This document shows, one piece after another, positions 1-8,917 of a stretch of DNA of 58,691 bases. The notes below the pieces were generated by a model, which was given only the letters and a program-made list of their open reading frames with translations, made no database searches and had not been told where the DNA came from. Position 1 is the first letter of the stretch. Each line of letters begins with the position of its first letter. The stretch spans positions 1-58,691 of the forward strand of contig CATKXO010000015.1 in NCBI GenBank assembly GCA_949840775.1, in the 5' to 3' direction. The stretch is from an uncultured bacterium (lineage in GTDB: Bacteria; Bacillota; Clostridia; Oscillospirales; Oscillospiraceae). The translations under genes were made by a program, and so were the position numbers.

Positions 1-54
1 CAGGAGCATAACGGAGGCCAGAGTCAGGCTGAGGGCCCGCTTCAGGTTTCTCAT
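1..54 (-). CDS. Exported protein, N-terminal fragment (signal peptide only)
   Basis: Only the first 18 codons are inside the window; the gene continues past base 1. The ATG at 52-54 on the minus strand follows a good GGAGGAAAT ribosome site. The visible residues are MRNLKRALSLTLASVMLL, with a positive N-region and a hydrophobic stretch typical of a Sec signal peptide. Similar leaders are common on S-layer-homology-domain proteins of Oscillospiraceae, so an S-layer or other surface protein is likely, but that is inference from the leader alone. The upstream region carries paired GTCTACC repeats (see 312-406). Confidence 0.6.
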   Translation of the reverse strand, partial: MRNLKRALSLTLASVMLL

Positions 55-311
55 TCGGATTTCCTCCTTCAAATTTTTTCGGCCTGAGAGGGGCCGGGTT
101 TGGTAAAGGGACGCTTCCTTTTCAGAGTTCCGGTAGACCCCGTAAGTCCGCCTGTTCGTTCCGAAAATTCTGCGTTTTTACCAAAAAATCAGAGGTTTTT
201 CAACGTTTTTGCCCGGCCACGCCCGTGTCACGATACTTACGCGGCTCTGGACGCTGCAAAAAGCGGAGGAAATCCGGGAAAATACGGCGGTTATGTGTCA
301 AAAAGTTGCGG

Positions 312-406
312 CGGTAGACGGATGGTAGACCACCCGAAAAGAAGACCTCCCCGGACCACCTGCGGTGCAGGTAATCCGGGGAGGGTTCGGTAGACTTTTG
401 GTAGAC
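312..406. promoter_or_regulatory. Paired GTCTACC heptamers, candidate regulator sites
   Basis: On the minus strand GTCTACC occurs as two direct-repeat pairs, at 312-330 and 388-406. Within each pair the copies are exactly 11 bp apart. A fifth single copy lies at 131-138. One-turn direct repeats of this kind are typical sites for dimeric activators such as LytTR-type response regulators. They lie between the histidine kinase and the exported protein gene that starts at 54. A TTGACA box (complement of 296-301) lies just downstream of one pair, but I see no matching -10. The rest of 55-471 holds no convincing gene. Confidence 0.4.
346..384 (-). terminator. Intrinsic terminator of the histidine kinase gene
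   Basis: Ten-base arms at 346-355 and 375-384 enclose an inner stem (ACCTGC / GCAGGT). Read on the minus strand the hairpin is followed by a T-rich run, as expected for the kinase transcript that ends at 472. Confidence 0.6.
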
Positions 407-471
407 CGGAGTGAGAATCCGGTGAAAAGGGTGGCACAGCGCACGCCCTGCCGTTTCATATTTTCGTCAAA

Positions 472-1518
472 TCAATCCAGTTCCTCCATTCCGAAAATGG
501 AGGCGGGCAGAACGTCAGACAGCTCCACCAGCACTGGGTTCAGGCCGCCGTCCAGCTGAGTTGGAGGCCTGTGCACCGAGGTCCGGCCGTCTGCCGTCCC
601 GGCGGGCAGAGAGACCAGTACGCCGGGAGCAGAAGCTCCCCCATAGGGCAGCAGTGTTCCGCTGTGAAGGCTGACGATGTGACGGGCAATGGACAGCCCC
701 AATCCCGCACCCTGTCCAGGCAGGGGCGGCCCTTCTCCGGGGCGGACCTGGAACAAGGCGTCCAACTGCCGTCCGTCCACCGCCCCGCCGCCGTTAGACA
801 CCAGGAGCCGGGCTTGATTTCCATGGCGGCGCAGGGTGAGGGCCACGCTTCCTCCTCCCCCCGCCTGGACCGCATTGGAGATCAGGCCCAGCAGCAGTTT
901 TTGCAGCAACTGGCGGTCACCGGGAATAAGCAGACCCCGTGTTTTGCTCTTGTAGGTATATTCCAGGGTGACCCCGGCCTCCTGAAGCAGGTCCCCGGCC
1001 AACAGAACAATATCCTGGCACAAGGCGTCTAAATCTATGGTGGTGGGGCAGAAGGGCACGTCCTCCGGTTCCGTCATCTGCTGCATAAACTCCAGATTGC
1101 CAATCAGCCGGAACAGGCGGTGGAACGTTCTGTTGAAGGAGGGGGAGGCGGCGCCGTCAGGAGCCGCTGAGGCGACCTCTGCCAGTATGTCACCCAGCAG
1201 CTCCCGGAGCTGACGCAGAGCTCCGTCCAGCTGCCAGTCCTCCAGGGAGGGGCCGCGAACGCCGGGGCGGAGCAAGAGAAATTGTTCCTCCTCGCCGGCC
1301 TTGCAGCTGTAAGCATAAACTGTGCCGCTCAGGACAAAGCTTCCTGTCTTGGTTTTTCCTGGCTCGGGGAGGGGCAGCTCAACCGGCAGCGGCGCCCCAA
1401 GCGCCAGCTGGGGCAGATACTGCCGGGCTTTTTCGTTAGCCGCCTGCACAAGACCGGCGCGCAGCTGGACCACGCCCTCAGGGAAGGCTTCCAGCAGGGA
1501 CTGGATGGAATCTGGCAT
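472..1518 (-). CDS. Sensor histidine kinase-like ATPase (PAS + HATPase), orphan
   Basis: This 348-residue protein has a PAS-like N-terminal part (about 1-85). A helical middle follows that would be the dimerisation region, although I see no canonical H-box. The C-terminal GHKL ATPase domain (about 195-315) shows an N-box asparagine in SNAVQA and a G2 box GAGLGLSIARHI. No transmembrane helix is evident, so it is probably cytoplasmic. No response regulator gene lies beside it, so its partner is encoded elsewhere or it works as a phosphatase or accessory kinase. The ATG is preceded by GAAGAGG. The ATP-binding fold is clear; kinase activity is inferred. Confidence 0.75.
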   Translation of the reverse strand: MPDSIQSLLEAFPEGVVQLRAGLVQAANEKARQYLPQLALGAPLPVELPLPEPGKTKTGSFVLSGTVYAYSCKAGEEEQFLLLRPGVRGPSLEDWQLDGALRQLRELLGDILAEVASAAPDGAASPSFNRTFHRLFRLIGNLEFMQQMTEPEDVPFCPTTIDLDALCQDIVLLAGDLLQEAGVTLEYTYKSKTRGLLIPGDRQLLQKLLLGLISNAVQAGGGGSVALTLRRHGNQARLLVSNGGGAVDGRQLDALFQVRPGEGPPLPGQGAGLGLSIARHIVSLHSGTLLPYGGASAPGVLVSLPAGTADGRTSVHRPPTQLDGGLNPVLVELSDVLPASIFGMEELD

Positions 1519-1759
1519 AAATACCTCTTCAGTAAAGCGGGGACCTCTGGGTGCGGCCGCAAGTTTTATCGGATGGTTAGCATGTGTTGGAGCGGTTGGA
1601 GCTATAACTTATTCAGTATATCAAAAATTCCCAGCCGGCACAATACAAAAAGTCGAAAATTGTCGAAAAATCTGGGAGGGGCGGAGATTTTCCAGGACCT
1701 TCCTGAACGGATGGAAAAAATTCGGGCAATTTTTTTCGTAAAACTATGAAAATAAACAC

Positions 1760-1788
1760 TAGGAAATGAAAGGTTTTCGGGGTATAAT
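1760..1788 (+). promoter_or_regulatory. Promoter of gap
   Basis: A perfect TATAAT lies at 1783-1788, in an AT-rich block 63 bp upstream of the gap start codon. The -35 region is poorly matched, so activation or other contacts may matter. The rest of 1519-1850 shows no gene. Confidence 0.6.
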
Positions 1789-1844
1789 ATATAACGTTAC
1801 CAATACTGCGGGCCGCCGCAGATAAATTGATAAAAAAGGAGTAG

Positions 1845-2861
<1,017 letters not shown>

Positions 2862-2874
2862 TCTGTCCCCTTCC

Positions 2875-2902
2875 GAGCGCCGCAGTTGCGGCGCTCTTTT
2901 TA
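2875..2902 (+). terminator. Terminator of gap
   Basis: GAGCGCCGCA / TGCGGCGCTC hairpin followed directly by TTTTTAT. Confidence 0.9.
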
Positions 2903-3033
2903 TGCTTGAATAATATCATATTAAGTAATCGAATTTCGTCGAAATATAATATACGAAGAAACTAATATAATATTACATAATTTTTTAGTTTTCGATTTCT
3001 GATTTGTAGATACTGACCTCGAGGTGAATCTCG

Positions 3034-3366
3034 ATGTCCTATGAGGTCAGAATGAAAGAATGGATAACAGACCACGATATTCGTCAGAAGGTTTTAGCAA
3101 AGGAATTTCATGTTACAGAAGCGATGTTAAGCCATTACTTAACAGGCCGAAGCGATATCACAGTGGATGTTCTGGTTAAATTTGCAAAACGCTGCAACCT
3201 TAGTATGGATTATCTGGTTGGTCTAAGCGACGAACCACTGCCGCAAATACGGCTTACAGAAGCGGAGCGTCAGCTAATTGAAAATTTTAGAACGCTTCGT
3301 CCAACACAGAAAGAACTAATCGTCAAAAACGTTGGTATCATGCAGGAACAGAACCATAGAGCGTAA
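3034..3366 (+). CDS. XRE-family helix-turn-helix regulator
   Basis: A small DNA-binding protein of 110 residues. The helix-turn-helix lies at about residues 14-65 (VLAKEFHVTEAMLSHYLTGR, then a stabilising helix ending MDYLVGLSDE), a layout common in Cro/CI-like regulators of Firmicutes. The C-terminal 35 residues are charged and helical and may dimerise. GAGGTGAATCTCG precedes the ATG. The 130 bp upstream are very AT-rich with several TATAAT-like boxes and a CGAATTTCG palindrome, a likely autoregulatory promoter. Base composition is lower in GC than in neighbouring genes, which suggests acquisition. Its target is unknown. Confidence 0.8.
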   Translation: MSYEVRMKEWITDHDIRQKVLAKEFHVTEAMLSHYLTGRSDITVDVLVKFAKRCNLSMDYLVGLSDEPLPQIRLTEAERQLIENFRTLRPTQKELIVKNVGIMQEQNHRA

Positions 3367-3515
3367 AAAGGCCCCCTTCGCAAAGGGGGCTCCCGGCGAA
3401 GCCGGGTGGGGGTTTTCCCCAAGAAACAGGTGCGTTTCGATAGGAGAAAACCCTCCGTCATTTGCTTCGCAAATGCCACCTCCCTTTGCGAAGGGAGGCT
3501 TTCCGCTGCGGCGGG
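3367..3515. repeat. Dispersed repeat family A, copy 1
   Basis: About 145 bp starting immediately after the preceding stop codon. Each end is itself a hairpin built on a TTCGCAAAGG-type core. A second copy in opposite orientation lies at 19690-19838, and the two align over their whole length apart from a variable centre. The end hairpins may act as terminators for the convergent gene pair. I see no ORF belonging to it. Confidence 0.85.
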
Positions 3516-3560
3516 ACGGGAAAGCAGGGCCGCCCAGTCCATCAGGATCGGGCGGGCTTT

Positions 3561-5408
3561 TTATGCGTTCTTGGCCATGCGGCGGCAGGCCAGGGCGGTG
3601 GCCAGGAAGTACCCCCCGTAGACCACCAGAATCACCCCGGCGGTGACCAGGGAGCTGGCGGCGCTGTCCACCTTGCCCACGGTGAAGATGATGTCGTTGG
3701 CGGCCTTCATGCCCACGGCGGAGTGGACCAGGGCCAGGGCCAGGGGCAGCAGGAAGGCCAGGGCCACCTGCTGGGTGGCGGATTTCTTCACCTGCTTTTC
3801 CTCCGCCCCCAGGCGGCGGAGGACGGCGTACCGCCCGGTGTTGTCCGCCCCCTGGCTCAGCTGCTGGAGGGCCAGCACCGCCGCAGCGGCCAGCAGGAAG
3901 GTGAAGCCCAGGTACAGCCCCAAAAACAGGGCCAGAATCTTGTTGCCCACCATGTCGCCGTAGATGGACAGCCGGGTCTCCGCCCGGACAGCCAGCTTTT
4001 GATTCAGGGGCCGGATCAGCTGGAGGAGCTGCTGCTCTGTCTCCCCCTTGTTTTCTCCTGCGTAGTCGGCGGACCACACCTGCCGGCGGACCTCCAGCTG
4101 CTCGGCCATGCCGTCGGGAACGACCACGCACCGCAGGCTTAAATTCCCGGTGGTGAGCTGGTCCTCCAGCGTCTCCAGCAGGGCGGGGAGGGGCCCGGAG
4201 TAGGCGGGCTTACCCTGGCGGGTCAGCAGGGCGTCCAGGTCCGACACCTTAATCGCGCCGCTGGCGTCCTCAATGCCGGTGATCTCTTTCTCGTTGTAGT
4301 AGAACAAGGTGTCGTGGCTCCAGGCCAGTTTTTCGTCGGGGTTGAAGCTCCCCTCCCGGAGGAGCGCGTCAAAATCCACCGTCTCGGTGTCCCCCGACTG
4401 GTTCTGCACCGTGATATCGAAGGGGGCCTCCCCGTCGGTCATGGCGGACAGGGTGGAGTTGAGCCCCAGGGAGCTGGCGGTGATGCCGATGGCCAGCAGC
4501 AGGAGGATGCACACCACCGTCTGGGCCAGGTAGGTGGTGTGGACCTTGCTGATCCACTGCCGCAGGGTGAACACGTTCAGGTTTTTGAAGTACAGCCCCG
4601 GGTGGCCCTGGACAAACTTCATCACGAACCCGGACAGGGACCGGAAGATGAGCAGGGTGCCCACCGTCCCCAGCCCCAGCATGGGGAAGCACAGGAAGGG
4701 AATGGCCACGGCCAGGGCCATGCCGAAGACCAGCAAAATGGCGTAGGCGGCCAGCAGGCAGATGACCCCCAGCACAAACTGGAACACCGCCACCCCCAGG
4801 GGCCGGGGTTTTAACACCTCATTTTTCCGCTCCCCGTGGATCAGGTCGATGAGCCTGGACCGGGACACCTGCACTCCGCTGAGGGCCATGACCAGCAGGA
4901 AGATGATGCCGAAGTACACCGCTGTTTTGACCGCCGCCCGGGGGGAGAAGTTGACGGCCAGCATGGCGGACACATCCATCTCAAACATGGACAGGGTGAG
5001 GGCGGACATGCCGAAGCTGGCGGCCACTCCCAGGGCCAGCCCGGCGATGAGGGAAATAAGCCCGATGAGGCCCGTCTCCAGGAAGAGCAGCCGGGACACC
5101 TGCCCCTGGCTCAGGCCCAGGAGGAGATAAGTGCCCAGTTCCCGCTTGCGGCGGCGGAGGAGGAAACGGTTGGCGTAGAGAATCAAACAAGCCAGCACCA
5201 CCGCCACCACCACGGAAAAGATGTCCATAAAGATCATGATGGAGTCCACAATGGGGTTGCCGTTCTGGGCCAGAAAGACCATAGCCCCCTGGCCGTCCAG
5301 GGAGTTGAAGGTGTAGAACAGGCACACGCCGAAGGTGAGGGTGAGCAGATACACCCCGTAGTCCCGGAAGGACCGGCGCACGTTGCGCAGGGCCAGCTTA
5401 GAGAACAT
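3561..5408 (-). CDS. BceB-type ABC transporter permease (FtsX fold)
   Basis: A 615-residue membrane protein. It has an N-terminal helix, a cluster of three helices near residues 60-170, further helices near 200-310, a large extracellular segment of about 200 residues, and a final helix group. This matches the BceB/VraG type of bacitracin and antimicrobial-peptide transporters, which sense or remove peptides from lipid II cycle intermediates. Its ATG overlaps the stop of the ATPase gene (ATGTTCTCTAA), so the two are co-translated. No BceRS-like two-component system lies beside it. The substrate is unknown; peptide-antibiotic resistance is inferred from family. Confidence 0.85.
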   Translation of the reverse strand: MFSKLALRNVRRSFRDYGVYLLTLTFGVCLFYTFNSLDGQGAMVFLAQNGNPIVDSIMIFMDIFSVVVAVVLACLILYANRFLLRRRKRELGTYLLLGLSQGQVSRLLFLETGLIGLISLIAGLALGVAASFGMSALTLSMFEMDVSAMLAVNFSPRAAVKTAVYFGIIFLLVMALSGVQVSRSRLIDLIHGERKNEVLKPRPLGVAVFQFVLGVICLLAAYAILLVFGMALAVAIPFLCFPMLGLGTVGTLLIFRSLSGFVMKFVQGHPGLYFKNLNVFTLRQWISKVHTTYLAQTVVCILLLLAIGITASSLGLNSTLSAMTDGEAPFDITVQNQSGDTETVDFDALLREGSFNPDEKLAWSHDTLFYYNEKEITGIEDASGAIKVSDLDALLTRQGKPAYSGPLPALLETLEDQLTTGNLSLRCVVVPDGMAEQLEVRRQVWSADYAGENKGETEQQLLQLIRPLNQKLAVRAETRLSIYGDMVGNKILALFLGLYLGFTFLLAAAAVLALQQLSQGADNTGRYAVLRRLGAEEKQVKKSATQQVALAFLLPLALALVHSAVGMKAANDIIFTVGKVDSAASSLVTAGVILVVYGGYFLATALACRRMAKNA

Positions 5409-6165
5409 CGGCCATCCCTCCCCCCATCTCGGTGACTACCCGGATGATTTTTTGGAAGAACGCTTTCCGGCTGTCGTTTTCCCGGTGGAGCTCCAGGAAG
5501 AGCCGGCCGTCCCGGAGGAAGACCACCCGGCGGCAGCAGCTGGCGGTGAAGGCGTCGTGGGTGACCATGAGGATGGTGGCCCCCAGCTCCCGGTTCAGCT
5601 CCTCCAGCCGGTCCAGCAGCAGCTGGGAGGACTTGGAGTCCAGGGCCCCGGTGGGCTCGTCGGCCAGCACCAGGGCCGGGTGGGTGACCATAGCCCGGGC
5701 GGCGGCGCACCGCTGCTGCTGGCCCCCGGACATCTGGTAGGGGTACTTGTCCAGGCAGTCGGCGATGCCCAGAAAGCCGGCCATCTCCCGCACCCGCTTG
5801 TCGATTCTCTGGGCCGGCGCCCGGATGATGGACAGGGACAGGGCGATGTTCTCATAGGCGGTGAGGGTGTCCAGGAGGTTGCAGTCCTGGAAGATGAACC
5901 CCAACCGCTCCCGGCGGAATTTGGCCAGCTCCCTGCCCTTGAGGTGGGTGAGCGAGTTCCCGTCGATGACGATGGACCCGGCGGAGGGCCGGTCGATGGT
6001 GGATACGCAGTTGAGCAGGGTGGTCTTGCCCGACCCGGAGGGTCCCATCACCCCCACGAACTCCCCCGCCTCCAGGGACAGGGACACGCCGTCCAGCGCC
6101 CGGGTCAGTGACCCGCCCTTGCCATAGACCTTTTTCAGGTCAGTAACCGTTAAAATCTCAGACAT
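5398..6165 (-). CDS. BceA-type ABC transporter ATP-binding protein
   Basis: A 255-residue ATPase with all ABC motifs: Walker A GPSGSGKT, signature MSGGQQQR, Walker B LVLADEPTGALD and the switch histidine in MVTHD. It belongs to the MacB/LolD/BceA subfamily that pairs with FtsX-type permeases, here the downstream gene whose start overlaps its stop. AAGGGAG lies 8 bp before the ATG. The gene is led by an inverted repeat at 6194-6227 that may bind its regulator. Confidence 0.9.
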   Translation of the reverse strand: MSEILTVTDLKKVYGKGGSLTRALDGVSLSLEAGEFVGVMGPSGSGKTTLLNCVSTIDRPSAGSIVIDGNSLTHLKGRELAKFRRERLGFIFQDCNLLDTLTAYENIALSLSIIRAPAQRIDKRVREMAGFLGIADCLDKYPYQMSGGQQQRCAAARAMVTHPALVLADEPTGALDSKSSQLLLDRLEELNRELGATILMVTHDAFTASCCRRVVFLRDGRLFLELHRENDSRKAFFQKIIRVVTEMGGGMADVL

Positions 6166-6193
6166 GATGATTGCTCCCTTCGTTGAACTGTAC

Positions 6194-6227
6194 TAGAGCA
6201 TATCATACAGTTGTGAAAAATGCTCTA
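6194..6227. promoter_or_regulatory. Inverted repeat upstream of the BceAB-type operon
   Basis: Arms TAGAGCAT (6194-6201) and ATGCTCTA (6220-6227) are separated by 18 bp and lie 29 bp before the ATPase start. Position and symmetry fit an operator covering the promoter. The regulator is not known. Confidence 0.4.
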
Positions 6228-6281
6228 AAGGAAAAATGAGGATTTTATTAAGGTTTGATTAAGGATTCTGTTTCCCGTCTG

Positions 6282-6425
6282 GGGAATGGTCCTTTTCGCA
6301 GATTCTAATGTAGGGGCCGCCGCCCTCGGCGGCCCGCTAAAATGTAATGCCTCTTCTGGTTTCGGGCCGTCCAGGGGGGCGGCCCCTACTTGCCTCCGGA
6401 TAAAATGCGGGTTGGGGCACTCCCC
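6282..6425. repeat. MITE-like repeat family B, long form copy 1
   Basis: A long form, about 144 bp, with the core TGTAGGGGCCGCC ... GGCGGCCCCTAC and degenerate outer ends. It aligns along its full length with 40961-41106 and 52602-52746. Confidence 0.85.
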
Positions 6426-6491
6426 GGATGAGGGCTCCCCCTTGATTTTCTCCCCCAAATATGCGATACTACTGAAAAAGGGGGTGGGACC

Positions 6492-7118
6492 ATGCTGGAG
6501 GTACGTCAGCTTTGCAAGAGCTACGCAGGCCGTCAGGTGCTGGCGCCGGTGAGCTTTGTCCTGCCGCCGGGGCAGTGCCTGGGCCTGGCCGGCAGCAACG
6601 GCTCGGGAAAATCCACCCTGCTTCGGCTTATTGCCCAGGTCGAAAAGCCGGACGGCGGTGATGTCCTCTACGGGGGCCGCTCCGTAATGGGAAACCGGCA
6701 GTTTCTGCGGCATATGCTGGGTTACGTCCCCCAGGGCGACGGGCTGGCCGGAGAGCTGACGGTGCGCCGGCAGCTTGTCCTGTGGCAGGCGGCCTGTGAG
6801 GTGCCCGGTCCCCTGCCCGGGGACATTCTGGACCTGCTGGGGCTGGGGCCCCTGCTGGAAAAACCCATCCGCTCCCTGTCCGGGGGAATGGCCCGGCGGG
6901 TGAGCATCGCCCTGGCCCTGCTTTCCCGGCCCAAAGTGCTGCTGATGGATGAGGCCACCAGCGGCCTGGACCAGGGGTATGTCCCTCAGCTGCTGGACTG
7001 GCTGGAGGGCTATGTAAGCGGCGGCGGCAGTCTGGTGTGGTGCAGCCACCATGGGTCGGAGCTGGACCGGCTGTGCGGCGCGGTGCTGCGGCTGGAGGAT
7101 GGGACGTTGATCATGTAG
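6492..7118 (+). CDS. ABC transporter ATP-binding protein
   Basis: A 208-residue ABC ATPase with Walker A GSNGSGKS, signature LSGGMARR, Walker B VLLMDEATSGLD and a switch histidine in CSHHG. It is short, like CcmA/drug-exporter ATPases that pair with ABC-2 permeases. Such permeases follow at 8918 and 10114, so the four genes 6492-11274 are probably one exporter operon. GGGGGTGGGA precedes the ATG. The TAG stop lies inside a family-B repeat, so the repeat insertion may have set the present C-terminus. Confidence 0.9.
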   Translation: MLEVRQLCKSYAGRQVLAPVSFVLPPGQCLGLAGSNGSGKSTLLRLIAQVEKPDGGDVLYGGRSVMGNRQFLRHMLGYVPQGDGLAGELTVRRQLVLWQAACEVPGPLPGDILDLLGLGPLLEKPIRSLSGGMARRVSIALALLSRPKVLLMDEATSGLDQGYVPQLLDWLEGYVSGGGSLVWCSHHGSELDRLCGAVLRLEDGTLIM

Positions 7119-7194
7119 GGGCCGCCCCCCTGGGCGGCCCGTCGGATGACAAACGCTTGATCTGTGGGCCGCCGAAGGCGGCGGCCCCTACAGA
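7115..7194. repeat. Family B repeat, short form
   Basis: Imperfect palindrome of about 80 bp, GTAGGGGCCGCC ... GGCGGCCCCTAC, starting within the stop codon of the ATPase gene and filling the gap to the zinc-ribbon gene. Confidence 0.85.
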
Positions 7195-7213
7195 AAAGAA
7201 TGGAGGAAACGAT

Positions 7214-8911
7214 ATGACTTGCAGAAACTGCGGAAACGAGATGCGGGACGACGCCCGGTTCTGTCCCAGCTGCGGCGCGCTGAACAGCCCAGACACCGCC
7301 GGCGGCCAGCCCCAGGGCGGGGCCTCCTACAGCGCCCCCGCCTGGGAGGGCCCCGAGGGCGGCGGAAAAAAGAAGAAGACCGGCCTGCTCATCGGGATTG
7401 CTGTGGCTGCCGTGGCGGTCATCGCCCTGCTGGTGTTTGTACTGGGCGGGCTGTTCAGCTCCCCCAAGGGGACGGTGGAGAAAGCCGTCCTCAAAAGCGC
7501 TGCCGCCTACGCGGCGGCGGAGGAAAAGCTGGGCCTGCCCGACATGCAGCAGTGGCAGCAGGACCAGGAGATCACCCAGAGCATGGGACTGGAGCTGCGG
7601 GGCATCAACAGCGATCTGGCTGGCTACGACCTGTCCGCCCTCAACGGCCTTGGCCTGGGGCTGCTGGCCTCCTACAGCGGCGAGAACCGCACGCTGTTTT
7701 TCGATCTGGGCGCCCACTGGGGGGAGGACGACCTCTTTACCTTCCGCATGGCCGCGGACGGCGCCGAGCTCTACTTCAACTCCCCCCAGCTTATGGGGGA
7801 TACTTACTACGGCATGAACACCGAGACGCTGGGGACCGACCTGTGGGAGATGACCGGAGAGGACGAGGTGAAGAATTTCAGCTTCAACATGTTCGATCTG
7901 GTGGACCTGGTGACGGAGCGAATGGACCAGAAGGCCATGGAGGAGGACTTCAAGAAGGCCAACAAATCCCTCTGGGATCAGGCCCAGGTGAAAAAGCTGG
8001 GGGCCAGGACCCTGCACGTCAACGGAACGGAGACCAAAACCACCGCCTATCAGGTCACCATCCCCCAGGAGGCCCTGTTCCGGTATGTGGATGACCTGGA
8101 GACGCTGCTGTCCGTTCTGAACTACTACGACCTGTACGAGGAGCTCTACCAGTCCATGGGAATGCCCCAGGACCAGATCGACGAGATTCTCTCCTCCCTG
8201 GAGGAGCTGGATGTCTACGGCGAGCTGGCCGACGGCCTGCGGGATGTGGCCGGGGAGCTGGGGGACGTGGAGCTGGAGGTCTGCCTCAGCGGAGGATATG
8301 TGTCTGCTGTGCGGTACGAGGGCAGGGCGTACAACAGCGAGCTTTCGGTAGACGTGTATCTGGGCGGCAATGAGGAGTATGTGGACGACCTGAGCGTGGA
8401 GGTTGAAGTGGACGGCAACACCGTCGAAGTAAAATCCACCGGCGACCACGGCCTGAAGGGCGGAACCTACACCGACGAGACCACCGTCCGGGTCCGGACC
8501 GGGGGCAGCACCCTGGCCCGGGTGACCTCCGAGCTGACCATCGATCCCGGCAGGAAGACTGACAACCTCCAGTGGAAGCTGGGGGTGGACAGCTCCGGCC
8601 TGAGCATCTTCGTGCTGGAGGCGGCGGGGGATTTGTCCATGGACAAGGACTTCCTGTCCCTGCACGCAGAGGATGTCGGCCTCCGGGCAGTGGGTATGGA
8701 GGTGTGCACCCTGGCCTTTGACTACGAGGTGGAAAATCACGCCCAATTTGAGGCCGTGGAAAATACCAAACTGATCTCCCGCATGAACGAGGATGAGCTG
8801 GAGCAGATGGTGCTGGACACCCAGAACCGGGCCATGCAGTGGGCCTCTGAGATGGAAAACCTGTTCCTGACCCGCCTGCCCTCCGAGCTGCTCTGGGCCA
8901 TGATGTTTTAA
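7214..8911 (+). CDS. Membrane-anchored zinc-ribbon protein in ABC operon
   Basis: A 565-residue protein. The ATG at 7214 follows TGGAGGAAACGAT and begins with a four-cysteine zinc ribbon (C3, C6, C17, C20). After a glycine-rich linker and a lysine stop-transfer signal comes one transmembrane helix (about 56-80). The remaining 480 residues should lie outside the cell and are acidic, with alternating beta-rich segments. Such zinc-ribbon plus TM proteins are widespread in Firmicutes and mostly uncharacterised. Position between the ATPase and the two permeases suggests an accessory or substrate-contact role. I recognise no catalytic motif. Confidence 0.8.
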   Translation: MTCRNCGNEMRDDARFCPSCGALNSPDTAGGQPQGGASYSAPAWEGPEGGGKKKKTGLLIGIAVAAVAVIALLVFVLGGLFSSPKGTVEKAVLKSAAAYAAAEEKLGLPDMQQWQQDQEITQSMGLELRGINSDLAGYDLSALNGLGLGLLASYSGENRTLFFDLGAHWGEDDLFTFRMAADGAELYFNSPQLMGDTYYGMNTETLGTDLWEMTGEDEVKNFSFNMFDLVDLVTERMDQKAMEEDFKKANKSLWDQAQVKKLGARTLHVNGTETKTTAYQVTIPQEALFRYVDDLETLLSVLNYYDLYEELYQSMGMPQDQIDEILSSLEELDVYGELADGLRDVAGELGDVELEVCLSGGYVSAVRYEGRAYNSELSVDVYLGGNEEYVDDLSVEVEVDGNTVEVKSTGDHGLKGGTYTDETTVRVRTGGSTLARVTSELTIDPGRKTDNLQWKLGVDSSGLSIFVLEAAGDLSMDKDFLSLHAEDVGLRAVGMEVCTLAFDYEVENHAQFEAVENTKLISRMNEDELEQMVLDTQNRAMQWASEMENLFLTRLPSELLWAMMF

Positions 8912-8917
8912 AGGGCT

